From assembly GCA_002224055.1 (NCBI GenBank), contig AZLU01000144.1:41269-105268 (forward strand): a stretch of 64,000 nucleotides of DNA, in the 5' to 3' direction. This stretch comes from Pezizomycotina sp. ARF18. Taxonomy: Eukaryota; Ascomycota. The position numbers were made by a program, and so were the translations under genes. Each line of letters starts with the position of its first letter. Positions within the stretch are counted from its first letter, which is position 1. Below are positions 1 to 11,100 of the stretch, in pieces. Below the pieces are notes generated by a model. It worked only from the letters and a program-made list of their open reading frames with translations. It was not told the DNA's origin and did no database searches.

Positions 1-439
1 CTGACGATCTTATAATTCAATACTGATATACGTCATCCAGAACCAGGGTATCTTTGATATTGGCAGAGTTACAGTGAGCCCAGATGTAGATAAACATTAA
101 TTTCGCGGGCATCCCCATAGCGTTTGATGTTCTGGAATCATCAGTCAACCTTATCTCCCGCATTTCAACTCGGAGGATGTTTAAGGCGGCCGATGATACG
201 TTCAACAAGTTCGTTATACGGGCATCAAAGCTCCATCACGAAGCTCATATAGAATCGAAGTAAATACACTTACGATAGGAACAACCGTCGTTTTATCATT
301 CTGTGATTCTAAAGGTTTCTGTCTCGTGACACAATGGGGATATAAGAAGAGAGACGCTGCATAGCCCCTTGATTCGTTCCACTGCTTTGTGAGCAGGCGT
401 TGACCGCGTTACATATATCGATGTTATTGAGTAAATAGC

Positions 440-1180
440 TTACGAAGTTGATGGACTCGGATCCGGATCTGGCCACGGAATAACGTTCACGTCTCCTTTC
501 AAACGGATCATTCCTCCACGGACGTCGTGATAGCCTTGGATGCTTCCTTCGTATATGGATGTCAACATTTTGTCATCCGTTCCATTCAAGGGTAAACCTA
601 TACAGTGGGTCATCTCGTCGGAGTGGAACCTAGATTTGCACCGGTATGACAATCTGGACGTTAGCGAGAGAGAGAAAAGGGAGAAACAGTAGAGGAAAAC
701 AACGCCATGCGAGAAGTGGGGGTAAAACGTACGCGCGAGTCCGCAGGGAAGCAGTACAATCGTTAATTATATCTTTCTCGCTCTTCTTCTTCAGAGATGG
801 TACTGGCTTTACGTTAAACGCTTCGATGACGTCTTCAATCTGAGCGCACGGGATCTGAACTTCCCAGCATTTCCCTTCCGTTCGGAAGGATGCACTGCTG
901 CCTGTCCTCATTTCGAAGGTAGTCGTATCAACGTCATAGCTGTGGTTGATCGCGTACTAAGGAGAAATAATTTTGCTATTAGGTGTAATGACTCTTGTAA
1001 AATCTGTAAGAATGGCGAATTTGCTTACATCAATTGCCACCAGGACACGCCAAACCATTTTTTTGGCCTGAGCTTGCAGCGGCATTGGAGATGCTGCAGT
1101 TTCTGTACTCCCAAGGTCACCGCTAGGGTATTGGCTGGACGCGAGGTCACGTCAATCATCGCCGTTTCCTCGCTATCCAT
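440..1180 (-). CDS. three-exon gene of unknown function
   Basis: I do not recognise the family with confidence. Two introns fit well: 957-1028 (donor GTAAGC, branch CCTAATA, acceptor CTTAG) and 654-732 (donor GTACGT, branch GCTAACG, acceptor CCAG). Across the second the frame is kept exactly, joining ...SLRTRA to LSYRCKSRF..., and it stays open to the stop at 440. Exon 1 reads ...KKMVWRVLVAID just before the first splice site. VLVAID resembles the start of the actin/Hsp70 ATPase fold, and the C-terminal stretch (IYEG, then GGMIRLKGDVNVIPWP) faintly resembles the tail of fungal Hsp70-like proteins, but the whole central ATPase domain would then be missing. The N-terminus is uncertain: the ATG at 1180 (MDSEETAM) is one base out of frame with the VLVAID frame, and MPLQAQAKK at 1085 is an alternative start. 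Real gene likely, function unknown. Confidence 0.5.
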
Positions 1181-1993
1181 ACTGTCAGAGTAATGTATCG
1201 ATAACTTATTGGCTATTGATCTCCGCTGATACTTGTTGAAAGATGTTTTGTTTATAGAGTCCGAGAAGTCTCTATGTCCAGTGTATCACTTTCTAGTATA
1301 GTTGGCTGTTGGTGTGCTCTTATTGGCTTCGGAAAGATCGATCCTGGGGACTCTAACTTCTGGCAATATCGCCTTTTAAGTACTGGCAGATACGGGGGAA
1401 TGGTTCTATGCATAATCAACCGCTTTACGTTAAATTGAGAGTATATAGACTCTTAGAGAAAGAATATAATGTAATTATCTCTATAGGATAATTCAGCTAC
1501 CTAAGCAGTTCTATATGTGATCTCTTGATACACTATTTTAATGATAATAATGTCGTATTAATCGGAAATTCCATTCGCGATGACGAATCCCGTTGTTAAC
1601 GAATAGGGCCAACGAGAATACAGAGTAGCTTTTGATTCAAATGCTACTTTTTAATACACTCCGACATTATCCCTAATTGAAGAGTTATATTACACCTTGG
1701 AACCTTCTATACCAATTGGATTCCCCAATTCGAGTAGCCAACCTAAGGAAGTCGAGTTCGGGTGTAGAATGCGAGTAACTAGCTTTCGTTTCATCGGTTG
1801 TGTTCAAGTTGGAGCGTTTAATCCGACCTTGCTCAATCCTCCCTCACCACCTCCCCTTCGCCCGGACCGAATACGCATTGCCTATGCCTGTGCCTCCTGT
1901 GCCACTGAGCTTCGGGGACCCTGATAAGATCTATGCCGCAAATCCGCTCATTTCCAATCCCAAATCTCTCACTCGCACCTGGTCAACCCCCCA

Positions 1994-2320
1994 CTAGCTT
2001 GCTCTGTAATAACAACCAGAAAGCCGCCAATCCGCGAAAGTGAACATGGGGGCGAAAATCCTCCCCGCCGGTTTTTTCCTGGTCGCTTCAAGGTTGTACC
2101 GTCTCTGATTATTGAGGAGGTGAATGGCCAGGCCTGCGAGGTTCCTTCGCTGCCAGGTGGCGATTTTCCACGGCTTAGGAACGTTACCGCGCTTGATTTC
2201 GTCGTAGACTAGGTTGCGAAAGGTCGTGTTGACTTGAACGAAGGTGAAGAACATCGCCATGCCGCTCTGGTGGACTATTGCACCGAGGATCTCGTACGGT
2301 AAATTGGTAGGCCCCGGCAT
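1994..2320 (-). CDS. short F-box-like protein, possibly truncated
   Basis: A single open frame of 108 residues starts at the ATG at 2320 (MPGPTNLPYEILGAIVHQSG). The N-terminal LPYEIL...FVQVNTTFRNLVYDE pattern is like a degenerate F-box (L-P-x-E-[IL]-[LI] followed about 20 residues later by a V-N/C-R/T-x-F-R core). F-box proteins bind Skp1 and recruit substrates for SCF ubiquitin ligases. Fungal F-box proteins are usually several hundred residues long, so this is either a fragment or a domain-only protein; the remaining part is basic (WQRRNLAGLAIHLL). The frame stays open upstream to 2473, but the F-box position favours the 2320 start. No intron is evident. Weak family evidence. Confidence 0.4.
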   Translation of the reverse strand: MPGPTNLPYEILGAIVHQSGMAMFFTFVQVNTTFRNLVYDEIKRGNVPKPWKIATWQRRNLAGLAIHLLNNQRRYNLEATRKKPAGRIFAPMFTFADWRLSGCYYRAS

Positions 2321-3142
2321 GGTGAATGTCGAGGAGTAAGCCGGGCGGTCGAGAAAATGTAGTAAATAATGTGAGCGAGAGAATGGATGTATTCTTAGGA
2401 GTAGTTGAATCGCTATTATCGGGTGTACTCCCGGAGACCAAGAGGCGTGTATTGATCTCTGTTGTATCTTCATAATGTTGTTGGTTGGTTGTTTGATGTT
2501 GTAGGGTTTTTTGTGAAGTTGAGAGATGTTCTAAGATTGTTCAAGGGAGAGACGTAAAAATCCAAAGTCTCCTTCGAAGTTTCGTCAAGAATATCGTGAG
2601 TATCGTAGAGGCAATATTACAGCTATTTACAGATGTGGCCTTTCTGTAATAATATTTTTTGTTACACGCTCAACATCCGCGAGCTTCCACTGTTTGCAAA
2701 TTTACATGCCTTAAGACGGTAATGAAACTGCATGCGGCTGCGGGTGGCATGGCCACAATCATACCGCGTCGGATAATTGAACTCAAATAACGGTCCTCCG
2801 GAGGTATGTTTGAGCATTGGAGGATCGTGATTCAGCACAAAAACAAGCCCTGTTAAGATTGTTTATTCAAGAGCTTGTTGAAGCTCTCTGCGGGTGTTTA
2901 GGAGAGGCCCAGGGGTATATGTCGTAAGAAAGGATGAATATCGCAAGAAGCAGCAATAAAGAATACGAAGAGCCAGGGAAGGCACAGACTTTGGAGGTTA
3001 TTACTGTACTAGCACTATCGATTTACATGCGTAAACCAAGATAAAGCGAATCAAAATTCTCTATGTTCTAACTCTACTTAACACTTCTTTAAAAGACATT
3101 TTCTTTGTCATGATATTAACATTACGGGCAATTAGTTTTCCT

Positions 3143-4540
3143 CTATCCGCCCTGAGAAGCAGTATTAGATGCCGTTGCAGACTTTGTGGCCGATGAATTG
3201 CGCCACGCATTTCCTGTTCCAGACGTCGTATTCCACGTCCTGTTCGTTCCCGATCCAGAACCGGTCGTCACGGATGGCTTTGAACTAGAGATGATAGCCT
3301 TCGCTGGCGCTTGCGGAAGAGTACTAGCGTTCTCAACATCTAGACTGTAATTCTGGCTGAGTCGCTCCCTCGAGTCGGATCGCCCAACACCTCCTAGCTC
3401 AAAAGTGCCTTCGCCGTCCGTACCCTCGTGGACGACTTTTTCTGCGATAACGTGCTGAGCCACTCCTTGCTCCGCTTCCAAATGCTTTCTAACCGCGGTT
3501 TCAATCTCGCCTTCAGGAACGCCTTGAAAGAGGGACAGCACGCAACGACGAGCGCAGACGTCTCCTCCCAAATTGACAAAAATGGTATCCATAACCCTGC
3601 CTTCCCTCCAACAACGAATACCATGAGGAAATAAACAAGCGCATTAACCAAACTGATAAGGCCTAGGAAGAACATTATCGCAGCACCAATTTTCTTTCTC
3701 CGCGGCAAGTGCAGCTTCCGAAGTATCAGGATAGGGAATAGGTATATTAGTAGGTCCGTTACGAGGTGCATGCTTAAGACGGCGGACGATATTCTGTAGT
3801 CGTAGCCGGCGCCGAAGCATTTGCGGTAGAACCGGTCGAGACGCCAGTTGTCGGATATGTTTTTGCACCAGAAGAGGAATGTGCATATAGAGAATAAGTA
3901 AGATGCGAAGACGAGGACGACCAGGACGCGCAGGAGGCGGAAAGATCGAGGCATCGTGTAGTGGTTTATGATCTCGCAGTAAAAGGCGAGCATGGAGCCT
4001 TTGACGGCATATTGGCAGCTGAAGTACGATATGCTTTGGACGAGTTGGAGCTTTTGGTTGGAAGGTTAGCTCATGGTATGCTGAGATAATTCTTTAATCT
4101 CTAGATGTCGGAACTACAAACCTTTGCAGAAAGAATGGCCTTTTCCAGCGTTAATAGATAGGCGGCATATTGCGAATCTGCCCCAGCCGATATCTTTCGG
4201 TTTCGCAAGAGACTTGAACGACGCAAAAGGCCCATGCGATGACGACGAAGGTATCCGCGAGGCGCCAGCGGGTCTGTACTGTCCTGAAGTATACTCGCAG
4301 TAGGACTAGCGACAGCGTGAAAGATATCATAGTCCATTCCGCAATCTATTCGAAATTAATGTCTGCTCACACTAAGCGAAACAAACAAACAAGTGGTGGA
4401 ATGGAGGGAGTCTTTTGCTTGTTGCTTACTATCAACTGCTTGTCGCGCAGCGACGTCGTCACGTACATTCCCCAGAACCGCAGTCTCGGATCCTCAACAC
4501 AAGCCTCTTCGGTCTCAGCAGCATATGGGTTTTTTCGATG
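3143..4540 (-). CDS. rhodopsin-fold fungal integral membrane protein (copy 1)
   Basis: Multi-pass plasma-membrane protein of the large fungal rhodopsin-fold/PTH11-like group, thought to be receptor-like. Going down the minus strand: an N-terminal exon (...CVEDPRLRFWGMYVTT) ending at a GTAAGC donor near 4430; a first membrane helix (WTMISFTLSLVLLRVYFRT); the family pattern R-x-Y-F-R ... W-R-L-A-D-T-F-V-V-I-A-W; then helices LLRVLVVLVFASYLFSICTF, MHLVTDLLIYLFPILILRKL, KKIGAAIMFFLGLISLVNAL and an IWEETSALVVACCPSFKAFL segment typical of the seventh helix. The last frame is lost near 3500-3590; a serine/threonine-rich tail continues in another frame to the stop at 3143. At least two frame changes occur and no clear start codon is visible, so the limits are approximate. 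A related gene lies at 9.95-11.1 kb. Confidence 0.7.
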
Positions 4541-4696
4541 ATGGAAAGATTGCAGAAAACGTGATTGATGGAATAAGTAAAATTTTTCTTATAAATAATA
4601 ATCTGAGAATAGTACGGTTAACTCCGGTACGGAAACGTCTTCCTGGGCGATGAGAAACATTTCGTCAAAATTTTCCCCATCCGTGCTTTCGCTGTT

Positions 4697-5041
4697 TTAA
4701 CACCCTACTAGCCTAGGCGAGCCCACCGCAGCTGGTAGTGATGCTAAGATCCCTGGAACCCAGACCAAACGACCCTTGTGGCTCCACCTCGTATTCATTC
4801 TCCATGCTAATATCAAAACGGTGCCATGGAGTGGAGATATCGCAGCCAACCGAATTTTCTCCTGCGGGGTGGAAATTTGCCTGAAGTAGAGTTTTGTGAT
4901 AACCATAGTGCGGAATAATCCTTTACTTGTCGAGGGAAAAAAGTTGTGATATTCATTGATGCACTCAGTAATCTCGTGATATATAAACAGTAGACGGTTT
5001 AAGTCCGTCTGTCCGCCCCTTGCACGAATAAGCGCTAGCAA
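4697..5041 (-). CDS. hypothetical protein, weak
   Basis: A 114-residue open frame with no recognised domain. It starts MLALIRARGGQTDLNRL and holds a hydrophobic-aromatic stretch (EKIRLAAISPLHGTVLILAW). No splice signals or homology support it. It lies between the rhodopsin-fold gene and the divergently oriented secreted-protein gene. It may be chance. Confidence 0.2.
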   Translation of the reverse strand: MLALIRARGGQTDLNRLLFIYHEITECINEYHNFFPSTSKGLFRTMVITKLYFRQISTPQEKIRLAAISPLHGTVLILAWRMNTRWSHKGRLVWVPGILASLPAAVGSPRLVGC

Positions 5042-5166
5042 GGAGTATTAAAAGGCAGACGGTACCCTACGAGCCCTTTCTCAAAGCACTTGCATCTTTC
5101 GGTAAACAAACATTACCTGATTCCGCTAAGACACAAGTATAAGTCTGTTCTCCAATAATTTCAATA

Positions 5167-5790
5167 ATGCAAACCTTCCTTTTCCTCTCACTCATATCCA
5201 TCGCGCTCACTTCAGCGCAGCAGGTGCCGGCAATGGTGGTTCCCAGTTCGCAGGCCCTGCCGCGCAACAGTCGCCACCGGCTGAGTGCACGCCTCTTTTT
5301 TCTGTGCTATCGAAATGCCCTCCTCCACCGTCCATACTCTCGATGCTGGCTACTGTGACGGCGCCGCCAACTACTACGTTCGCGGCCGATCCCTCCGCGG
5401 AGTCTTACCAGGCGTCTTGCGTCTGCTACGATGACCACGGCAGCTTTCGCCCGGCTTACGTATCGTCCATCGTGGAGAAGTGCGCCTCGTTTATCCTGGC
5501 TCATGGCGGAGGCAATGTCAAGGGTAACGAGCAGTACGTTCTCTCGGACGCGACCTTCTGCTCGAGGATGGGGGATATCAGACATCCGAGTTCTAAGCCC
5601 GCGCCAAACAAGGTAAGGATCATGTGTACGACTTATGATTGACCATGTCTAATAGCGCCTCTTTGATTTGAAAGACACCGGCAGCAAACCCTGCTAAAGC
5701 GACTTCAAACACGGCCACTGCCTCACATACACACCAGCATCGACGGACGATCTGACTCCGCCACCCGCTATTACTGGGCCTGCGGATTCT
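5167..5790 (+). CDS. small secreted cysteine-containing protein
   Basis: The start at 5167 gives a clean signal peptide (MQTFLFLSLISIALTSA, cut after TSA). A glycine-rich linker (GAGNGGSQF) and the mature region follow in the next frame: PAECTPLFSVLSKC, then SCVCYDDHGSFRPAYVSSIV, EKCASF and ATFCSRMG. The order C...C...C-x-C-Y...C-A...F-C-x-x-x-G is common in short secreted ascomycete proteins. One base shift separates the signal peptide frame from the mature frame (between about 5210 and 5300). A GTAAGG donor at about 5611 and a TTGAAAG acceptor at about 5677 suggest a short 3' exon. The function is unknown; such proteins are often host- or substrate-facing. Secretion is well supported, the exact product is not. 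Confidence 0.55.
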
Positions 5791-5799
5791 TCGAGTTCA

Positions 5800-6382
5800 A
5801 GAGTTGGCACACGGTTTCATGGTCTATATATCGGTAAATACCCTGTTCTTTTCATAGTTTATAACGTCGTTTATAAGACTGACTGTTTCCTTTATAGCGA
5901 TTTTCTTTGTCCTTTCGGCAGCTATGATCTTGTAACCTCGATGGCAGAACGCATGCTGAGGGTGATATCCCCGTATTGCTGATGGCCATGGGACATTACC
6001 TTTGCATGAGAATCAGAGCGACTGGAGACTTCATGCTGTCACTTATGCTGTTATTGCTTCTTAGCGTAATCCTTGTGCTCTGCTATTAACTATTGATTAC
6101 ACTTGATCGATCGTAATAAAGTATAGTATAGTGTCCAGAGGCACATATGAGAGGTAGAAGGTGCTGGAGAAATTTAATCGCGATGCTGAGTATAGTAATC
6201 ACTACCACATAGTTCAATGAGATGAGATGACCTTGCCAGTGACTTTGGTACTTGACCCGTACTGCTCTCTTTGCGCGTTCTTATGACGAACCTATGACGA
6301 AGCCCTATTCCCGCGGAATTTGTAAGAAGGATTTTATTCTATGTTTAATTTTTGTTTATTTTTATTTATTATTTAGTTACTC

Positions 6383-6413
<31 letters not shown>

Positions 6414-6516
6414 CAAATTTGCTGCAGAAAGCAAAGAAATCAGTGAACGTGGAGGAAGAATACACTCCAACGACAAAGAAACCACATTGTAATCCTGAAA
6501 CCTTCAGATAGACGCA
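5800..6516. other. intergenic stretch with a 28-T run
   Basis: No coding frame or family is recognised. It contains an uninterrupted run of 28 T at 6386-6413, whose true length is likely uncertain in any assembly. Confidence 0.6.
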
Positions 6517-7757
6517 ATGACTCGCCAGAAGCCGCGACCTCGTTCGCGCCATCATTCGCACTATGATTCCTACAGGCCTATCCCGCGATGAGGGAATTGT
6601 CCAGCCTATCGCTTTCCCCGGATCTCGTCGCCCGGCGCCGAATCGAAGGCGTCAGCTAAGTGGTAAGAAGCAGGGTATCTCAGTCTCTCAGCCTTCTAAC
6701 CGTGCTCGAACTTCAAAGGACCTCAAGAATCAAACAAACACCCCGGCGAAGAATGGGGTGTTGGTGAACAGCCTAAGCCCGTTACTTTCGAAGTAACCAT
6801 GGAGAACATTGCGATGCAAAGACATGCGACGAAGATCATCGATCAGCTGAAGCAACTCACAGCTGAGCCGAAGACCCAGCAGACTACGACAGCCCTTCTC
6901 CGACTTAGTAGGGAGTGCTTGGATACCCTCTCCGTCTACGAAGAGAAAAGCGGATCTGTCCTCACAGCTTTTCCGTGGGCTTCGTGCTATGGTCGAAGAA
7001 CTTCTTTCGGGGACTCGCAGGGAGGTAGAGAAGGGTGCTTCCGACTGCGAAGCCGGATTTGCTCCGGAGTTTCTGAGGCTATGAGGATCGCAACGGTAAA
7101 TACACTAAACATTACAAAGTCATCGCCCTTTCCTTCGTTGTGATCTTTGAGACTGACACATCTACGATATATGACTCACTGTAGAGGAAAATGCCCTTGG
7201 ATGGTTCATCTGCGAATCTAAAGCTTCAGGAAAAGAAAGAATTACTTAACGGAGACTCAATCTCCATTTCCGATAGCAACCTGCTGTTGACTTGCAAAAT
7301 AGGCGATCTAGCAGGTGTGGCGATTGCGCTTGACATAGAAATGTTCTCCCTTGATTCGGATCCTGAGCTCAAGTAAGTTTACCATCCCACCCGACCAAGA
7401 CTTGTAAGTACCGACATAGCTAACGAGTTATCTAGCATTACGCTTAGCATTGCTCAATTCGAGCGAGTTTGCGGAAGACGGCTCGCGATGCCGGTAGGCG
7501 CCATCGGAGGATTTCCTGGCATAATAGGCCTCGAGGATGGTATTGGCGTTGAATTCGATAAGGATGGCGGACTATGCGCGTTGAGGCAACCTACAAAGTC
7601 AATTGAAGAGCGTCATCTAGGAGCGGTTCTGTTTCAAAGGGCCGATAAATTTGAAAAGGATCACGGATTGAAGCCACGAAGAATGTCAACACGAGATGCT
7701 TGGGTGAAGAATCGTTGTTTCATTCAAATTGGAAGTATTTTTCATATAGATCATTAA
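6517..7757 (+). CDS. family X member 1 (unrecognised, 3-4 exons)
   Basis: Unrecognised protein assembled from several frames. The start at 6517 gives a basic, disordered N-terminus (MTRQKPRPRSRHHSHYDSYR), then a helical, charged part (HATKIIDQLKQLTAEPKTQQ; LFRGLRAMVEELLSGTRREV) and the motif GVSEAMRIA directly before a GTAAATAC donor near 7097. The next exon begins after CTGTAG at about 7183 (MPLDGSSANLKLQ; DSNLLLTCKIGDLAGVAIAL). A further intron ends in ATCTAG at about 7435, and the last exon (TLSIAQFERVCGRRLAMPVG ... KDGGLCALRQPTKSIEE) runs to the stop at 7757. There are two or three single-base frame changes, one in the run GAAGAGAAAAG near 6945. It is related to the loci at 8.7, 12.4 and 13.7 kb through the exon-end motif and the L-L-T-x-x-x-G-x-A-x-V-A-x-A segment. 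Function unknown. Confidence 0.45.
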
Positions 7758-8149
7758 TACAGTTCTTCCATCATCTAGAGAGGCAATTTCAAGCTTTGTC
7801 ACACATCCCTGCACTGGACTGAAGTCAAGCTATCTGAAGTCTAGACATGAGAATTTGCCCCTACCTCTAAAGGCGCCGGTGGGAGCGGTTTCATGGTCAA
7901 CTATCTGTTCTGAAGAGCTGATGGATCATTCCTTCAGCATTTGTTCGGTTTTTTTCTATACCATACATAGAGATCTGACAGGTTGATGAAGGGAAAAAAA
8001 CAAAGCTAGGATATAGATGGCAATCAACGCCTACAATCATGGCACGCGAACATGTATCTACGGGCGCCCTTTTTCGACTCAGCTTCTTTAGTACAGTCAG
8101 TTGACATAATTGTTGGGACACTTACCTAAAACGGCAATTTCTTCTATCT

Positions 8150-8640
8150 TAAATCATCGATAACTCACTCAATTATTATCCGATTTTTATAAAATTAAAA
8201 ATTTACGTTTATATATATATATAATAAATACTAAAATTTTATAAAATTTTATCCAATATTAAATTTATATTATTTTTTAAAATTTTTATATATAAAAAAA
8301 TCTATTATTTTTAAACTTATATTATAACGTCAATATTTAATAAAAATTTATAGATTATATATTAATCTAACACATATTTAAATTTTAAAAGATTCCTCAT
8401 AAATTAAGCTATATATATTATTTTAGATTTTAACTAGTTTAAAAATAGCACGATTTTCGTGCAATTTCGCGGATTTTACATATAAAAAGTGCGTGAAGTA
8501 CGTGTTTTTAAAAATATATAAATATTAAATATTATCACGTTATATATTTTAACGAGTTTTTAAAAATTTTAATATGTATTAGTTTACGATATATATTATA
8601 ACATATTTAAGTTTAGCTAATTTTATGTAGTCGTTGTTGC
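8150..8640. other. AT-rich island, no genes
   Basis: About 490 bp of almost pure A/T with TA-rich low complexity and no open frame. It could be an old, saturated RIP target or plain AT-rich spacer; no terminal repeats are visible. Confidence 0.6.
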
Positions 8641-8689
8641 GTTATTATTGATTGAAAAAGCGCAAAAATCATACTTTTGTGTGGGAAAA

Positions 8690-9420
8690 CTGCCGTTTTG
8701 GGAAAGTGTTGCAACAATTATGTCAACTGACTGTATAATCCCCCTGACCGTCGAGCCGACGGCCAATACAGATGTGACCGATAACAACCGGCTCAGCAGT
8801 TTTCTGGCCGTACGTTACCGAAATCGTGAAGAGCCAGTAGTATCGAGGTGGACCGCGTACTTATGGCCCTCGAAGTCGTTGGGATACATGGGGATCTCTC
8901 CAAATCGCTTCTCAAACCCCTCGCGGGACAAACTATTCGTATTTGAAGCCCTTCGTCAGTCTTGTTCGTGGTAATTTTCAATAGGATGTAGAAATACAGG
9001 AGGGGTTTCAATACACAAGGTTGAAATCTTGGGTTCAGTTATATCGTCGTCCCCGCTGAGAGCCACTGCGACGGCATGGCCGTCCTCGGTCAACAACTTG
9101 TAGGTGAACTTGTTCATAACGAAGGCCAGAGACTCTGCTTTGGATCGCAGGTGTTTCCTCCTGTGCAGGCTTGATACATCTCCTTCTGTTATGTTGGTCC
9201 TGGTGGCATATATCTGTGTTGATAGATATTATTAGCGGGCTCCTCAGACCCGGGCTATTTTTACCGTCTGGCGATGATGGAAATGAACTAACCGAGGCGA
9301 CCCTCAGGGCCTCGCTGATCCCTTGCAACATCCTATCCTTTATATAATAGGCTTCATCGTTTTTGAATCTCTTTGTTAACTTGAGTTCTCAGTTCCTCTG
9401 TTGGGGCATCTTGGTTTTCT
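8690..9420 (-). CDS. family X member 2 (unrecognised)
   Basis: Minus-strand coding frame with the exon-end motif GISEALRVAS followed by a GTTAGT donor at about 9292. The intron ends CAACACAG at about 9214, and the next exon opens cleanly: IYATRTNITEGDVSSLHRRK, then FTYKLLTEDGHAVAVALSGD, then SREGFEKRFGEIPMYPNDFE near 8900. Frames change between these blocks. The N-terminal exon lies upstream of 9331 but I could not fix its start (a LRTQVNKEIQKR block near 9370 may belong). It shares the G-[IV]-[ST]-E-A-[ML]-[KR]-[IV] exon end and the ...LLT-x-x-G-x-A-x-x-V-A block with the loci at 6.5 and 13.7 kb. No known domain. Adjacent to the second rhodopsin-fold gene. Confidence 0.4.
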
Positions 9421-9949
9421 ACCGGTGCATAGTACTGGACTGATACTAATATGTATTGATGGAACTAGGAACTTGAAAGTAGAACCTGGCGATTCTTGAA
9501 TCGAGGAACAGCTAACCCAGCAATGCTACGTCGGCGCCTGCTTATATCTCCCATAACAGAGCAAATTATAGTAGGCATAAAGGGACGGCGTTTGATACTC
9601 CAGTCTGAGCTTGGAGTTCCATCTTCAAGATACGGATCCACGCAACGCATTCCCAGACCGAATACTAACAGCGCCTTTCAGTTCGGACATGTAACGACCG
9701 ATTTTAATACTCGTTTCATCTCGTAACCGCAATAGAAATAATGCAAATACGCAGAAGAATAATGATTCGAGGTTAAATTTCAGGATAAAGCGACAAACCA
9801 ACGATTCACGCAAGAATACCTATCGATATGGTTATTAAGCTACGTAGTATAATGGAACTATAGATGAAACTTGTGCTCGACAATGGTCAATCGAAAGTAA
9901 AATATATTTGCTTCCAGCGCTTCTCCTTACTTATCATCCGCAGTTTCAG

Positions 9950-11100
9950 CCACAGTAGGGCTCTTCAAGGTACCTAGTGGAAACAGAGGCCATCGCATTT
10001 TATTCTCCGCGTCCTGATCCCTGCCGATAGCCGCCCGAGCTTCTTGCAGCTGTACCCAGCTCCGGTCTCAAATCCTTTGCCTCGTGCCGAGCCACAATCG
10101 CCGTGCCGCTGAAATACACGATCATCCGATTGCTGTGAGAATATTAACCAAACCAAGAGCGAAGAGGGAATACGCCGCCAGTTGCTCTTTTGTTGTCGAT
10201 TTTATGTTGCGAAGAACGATGAATGGGACTGTATAGACGAGGACATCGGTAAATAGATGGAGTCCGAAGCCGGCGTTCGCCCAAGCGAGCTGGTAGCCAC
10301 CGCAGATTGTGTCGAGTCGTACATCGAATAAGTCCAGTTTATTTTAATAGGAATACACTGCAGAAGAGTGGCTAGGAACTATAACCGAGTTAGACGATGT
10401 CATTATATTTTCGCGTTGTCGTCGAGTCTGGTCAGGGTGCTGAAGTGGGTACCTACATCATTTAAAGAGCAAGGAAGATACACACGGATGTCACAACGAT
10501 AGATGTTTTAGGAAAAGACTGCCGCGGAGTGAGATCGAAATAGAAACAGACGAGGGCGTTTTGCAGGCGTAAACTATTTGCAATGTGAAGGATTCCCGCG
10601 TAATTTGCCTTCATTATTGGCGCGATCTCGGCGTCTGATTTGCCTTTTGGTAAGAGACGATGTCTCCAGCCTGTCGTACCAATGTACGTTAGACCGCAGC
10701 TGCTCACATACTGTCCAGCCTAAATACATCAGCCAGGCTGCCAGTACGAATAATTCTCTCCAGGGCTTGGATCGAAAGCGTAGTTGTACATAGAAGCGCC
10801 CGATGACGAACAAGTCGTGAACGCAAAGAGCAACTACGAGAAGGTCTAAGTATAATCGGGGCTAATTATCAGTACTGGTTCCGTGATAAAATCACGACGA
10901 GGAGCAGTGAGAAAGAATTTAGGCTTACGAGAACTGCTGGTGTCCAGGGATCGGTCATGACTGTAGAGACCAAGGTATCTACCTTCGGGTCACTTGTATA
11001 GAAACAAATATCTTCTTTTTGAAAAATCGGATACTTTTGTGGGCGACAAGGTGATTAGTGGAATAATTACTTGGAATAATTGACAGGATACGGCGAAATA
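9950..11100 (-). CDS. rhodopsin-fold fungal integral membrane protein (copy 2)
   Basis: Paralogue of the gene at 3.1-4.5 kb, same strand. Blocks in order on the minus strand: MTDPWTPAVLVS with a hydrophobic helix near 10950; DLLVVALCVHDLFVIGRFYV and QLRFRSKPWRELFVLAAWLM near 10800-10700, matching the family pattern R-x-Y-x-x-x-x-x-x-x-x-W-x-x-x-F-V-x-x-A-W; KANYAGILHIANSLRLQNAL near 10600; and helices GLHLFTDVLVYTVPFIVLRN and EQLAAYSLFALGLVNILTAI near 10290-10140. A stop then interrupts the frame and a serine/glycine-rich tail continues in another frame to about 10000. Several frame changes and possible introns lie between the blocks. Probably a receptor-like membrane protein. It is unclear whether it is functional or a decaying copy. 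Confidence 0.6.

Noticed and set aside
8150-8640. AT-rich island considered as a centromere-like or origin element
   Set aside because: Far too short for a fungal regional centromere and no consensus origin element can be shown; reported only as AT-rich spacer.
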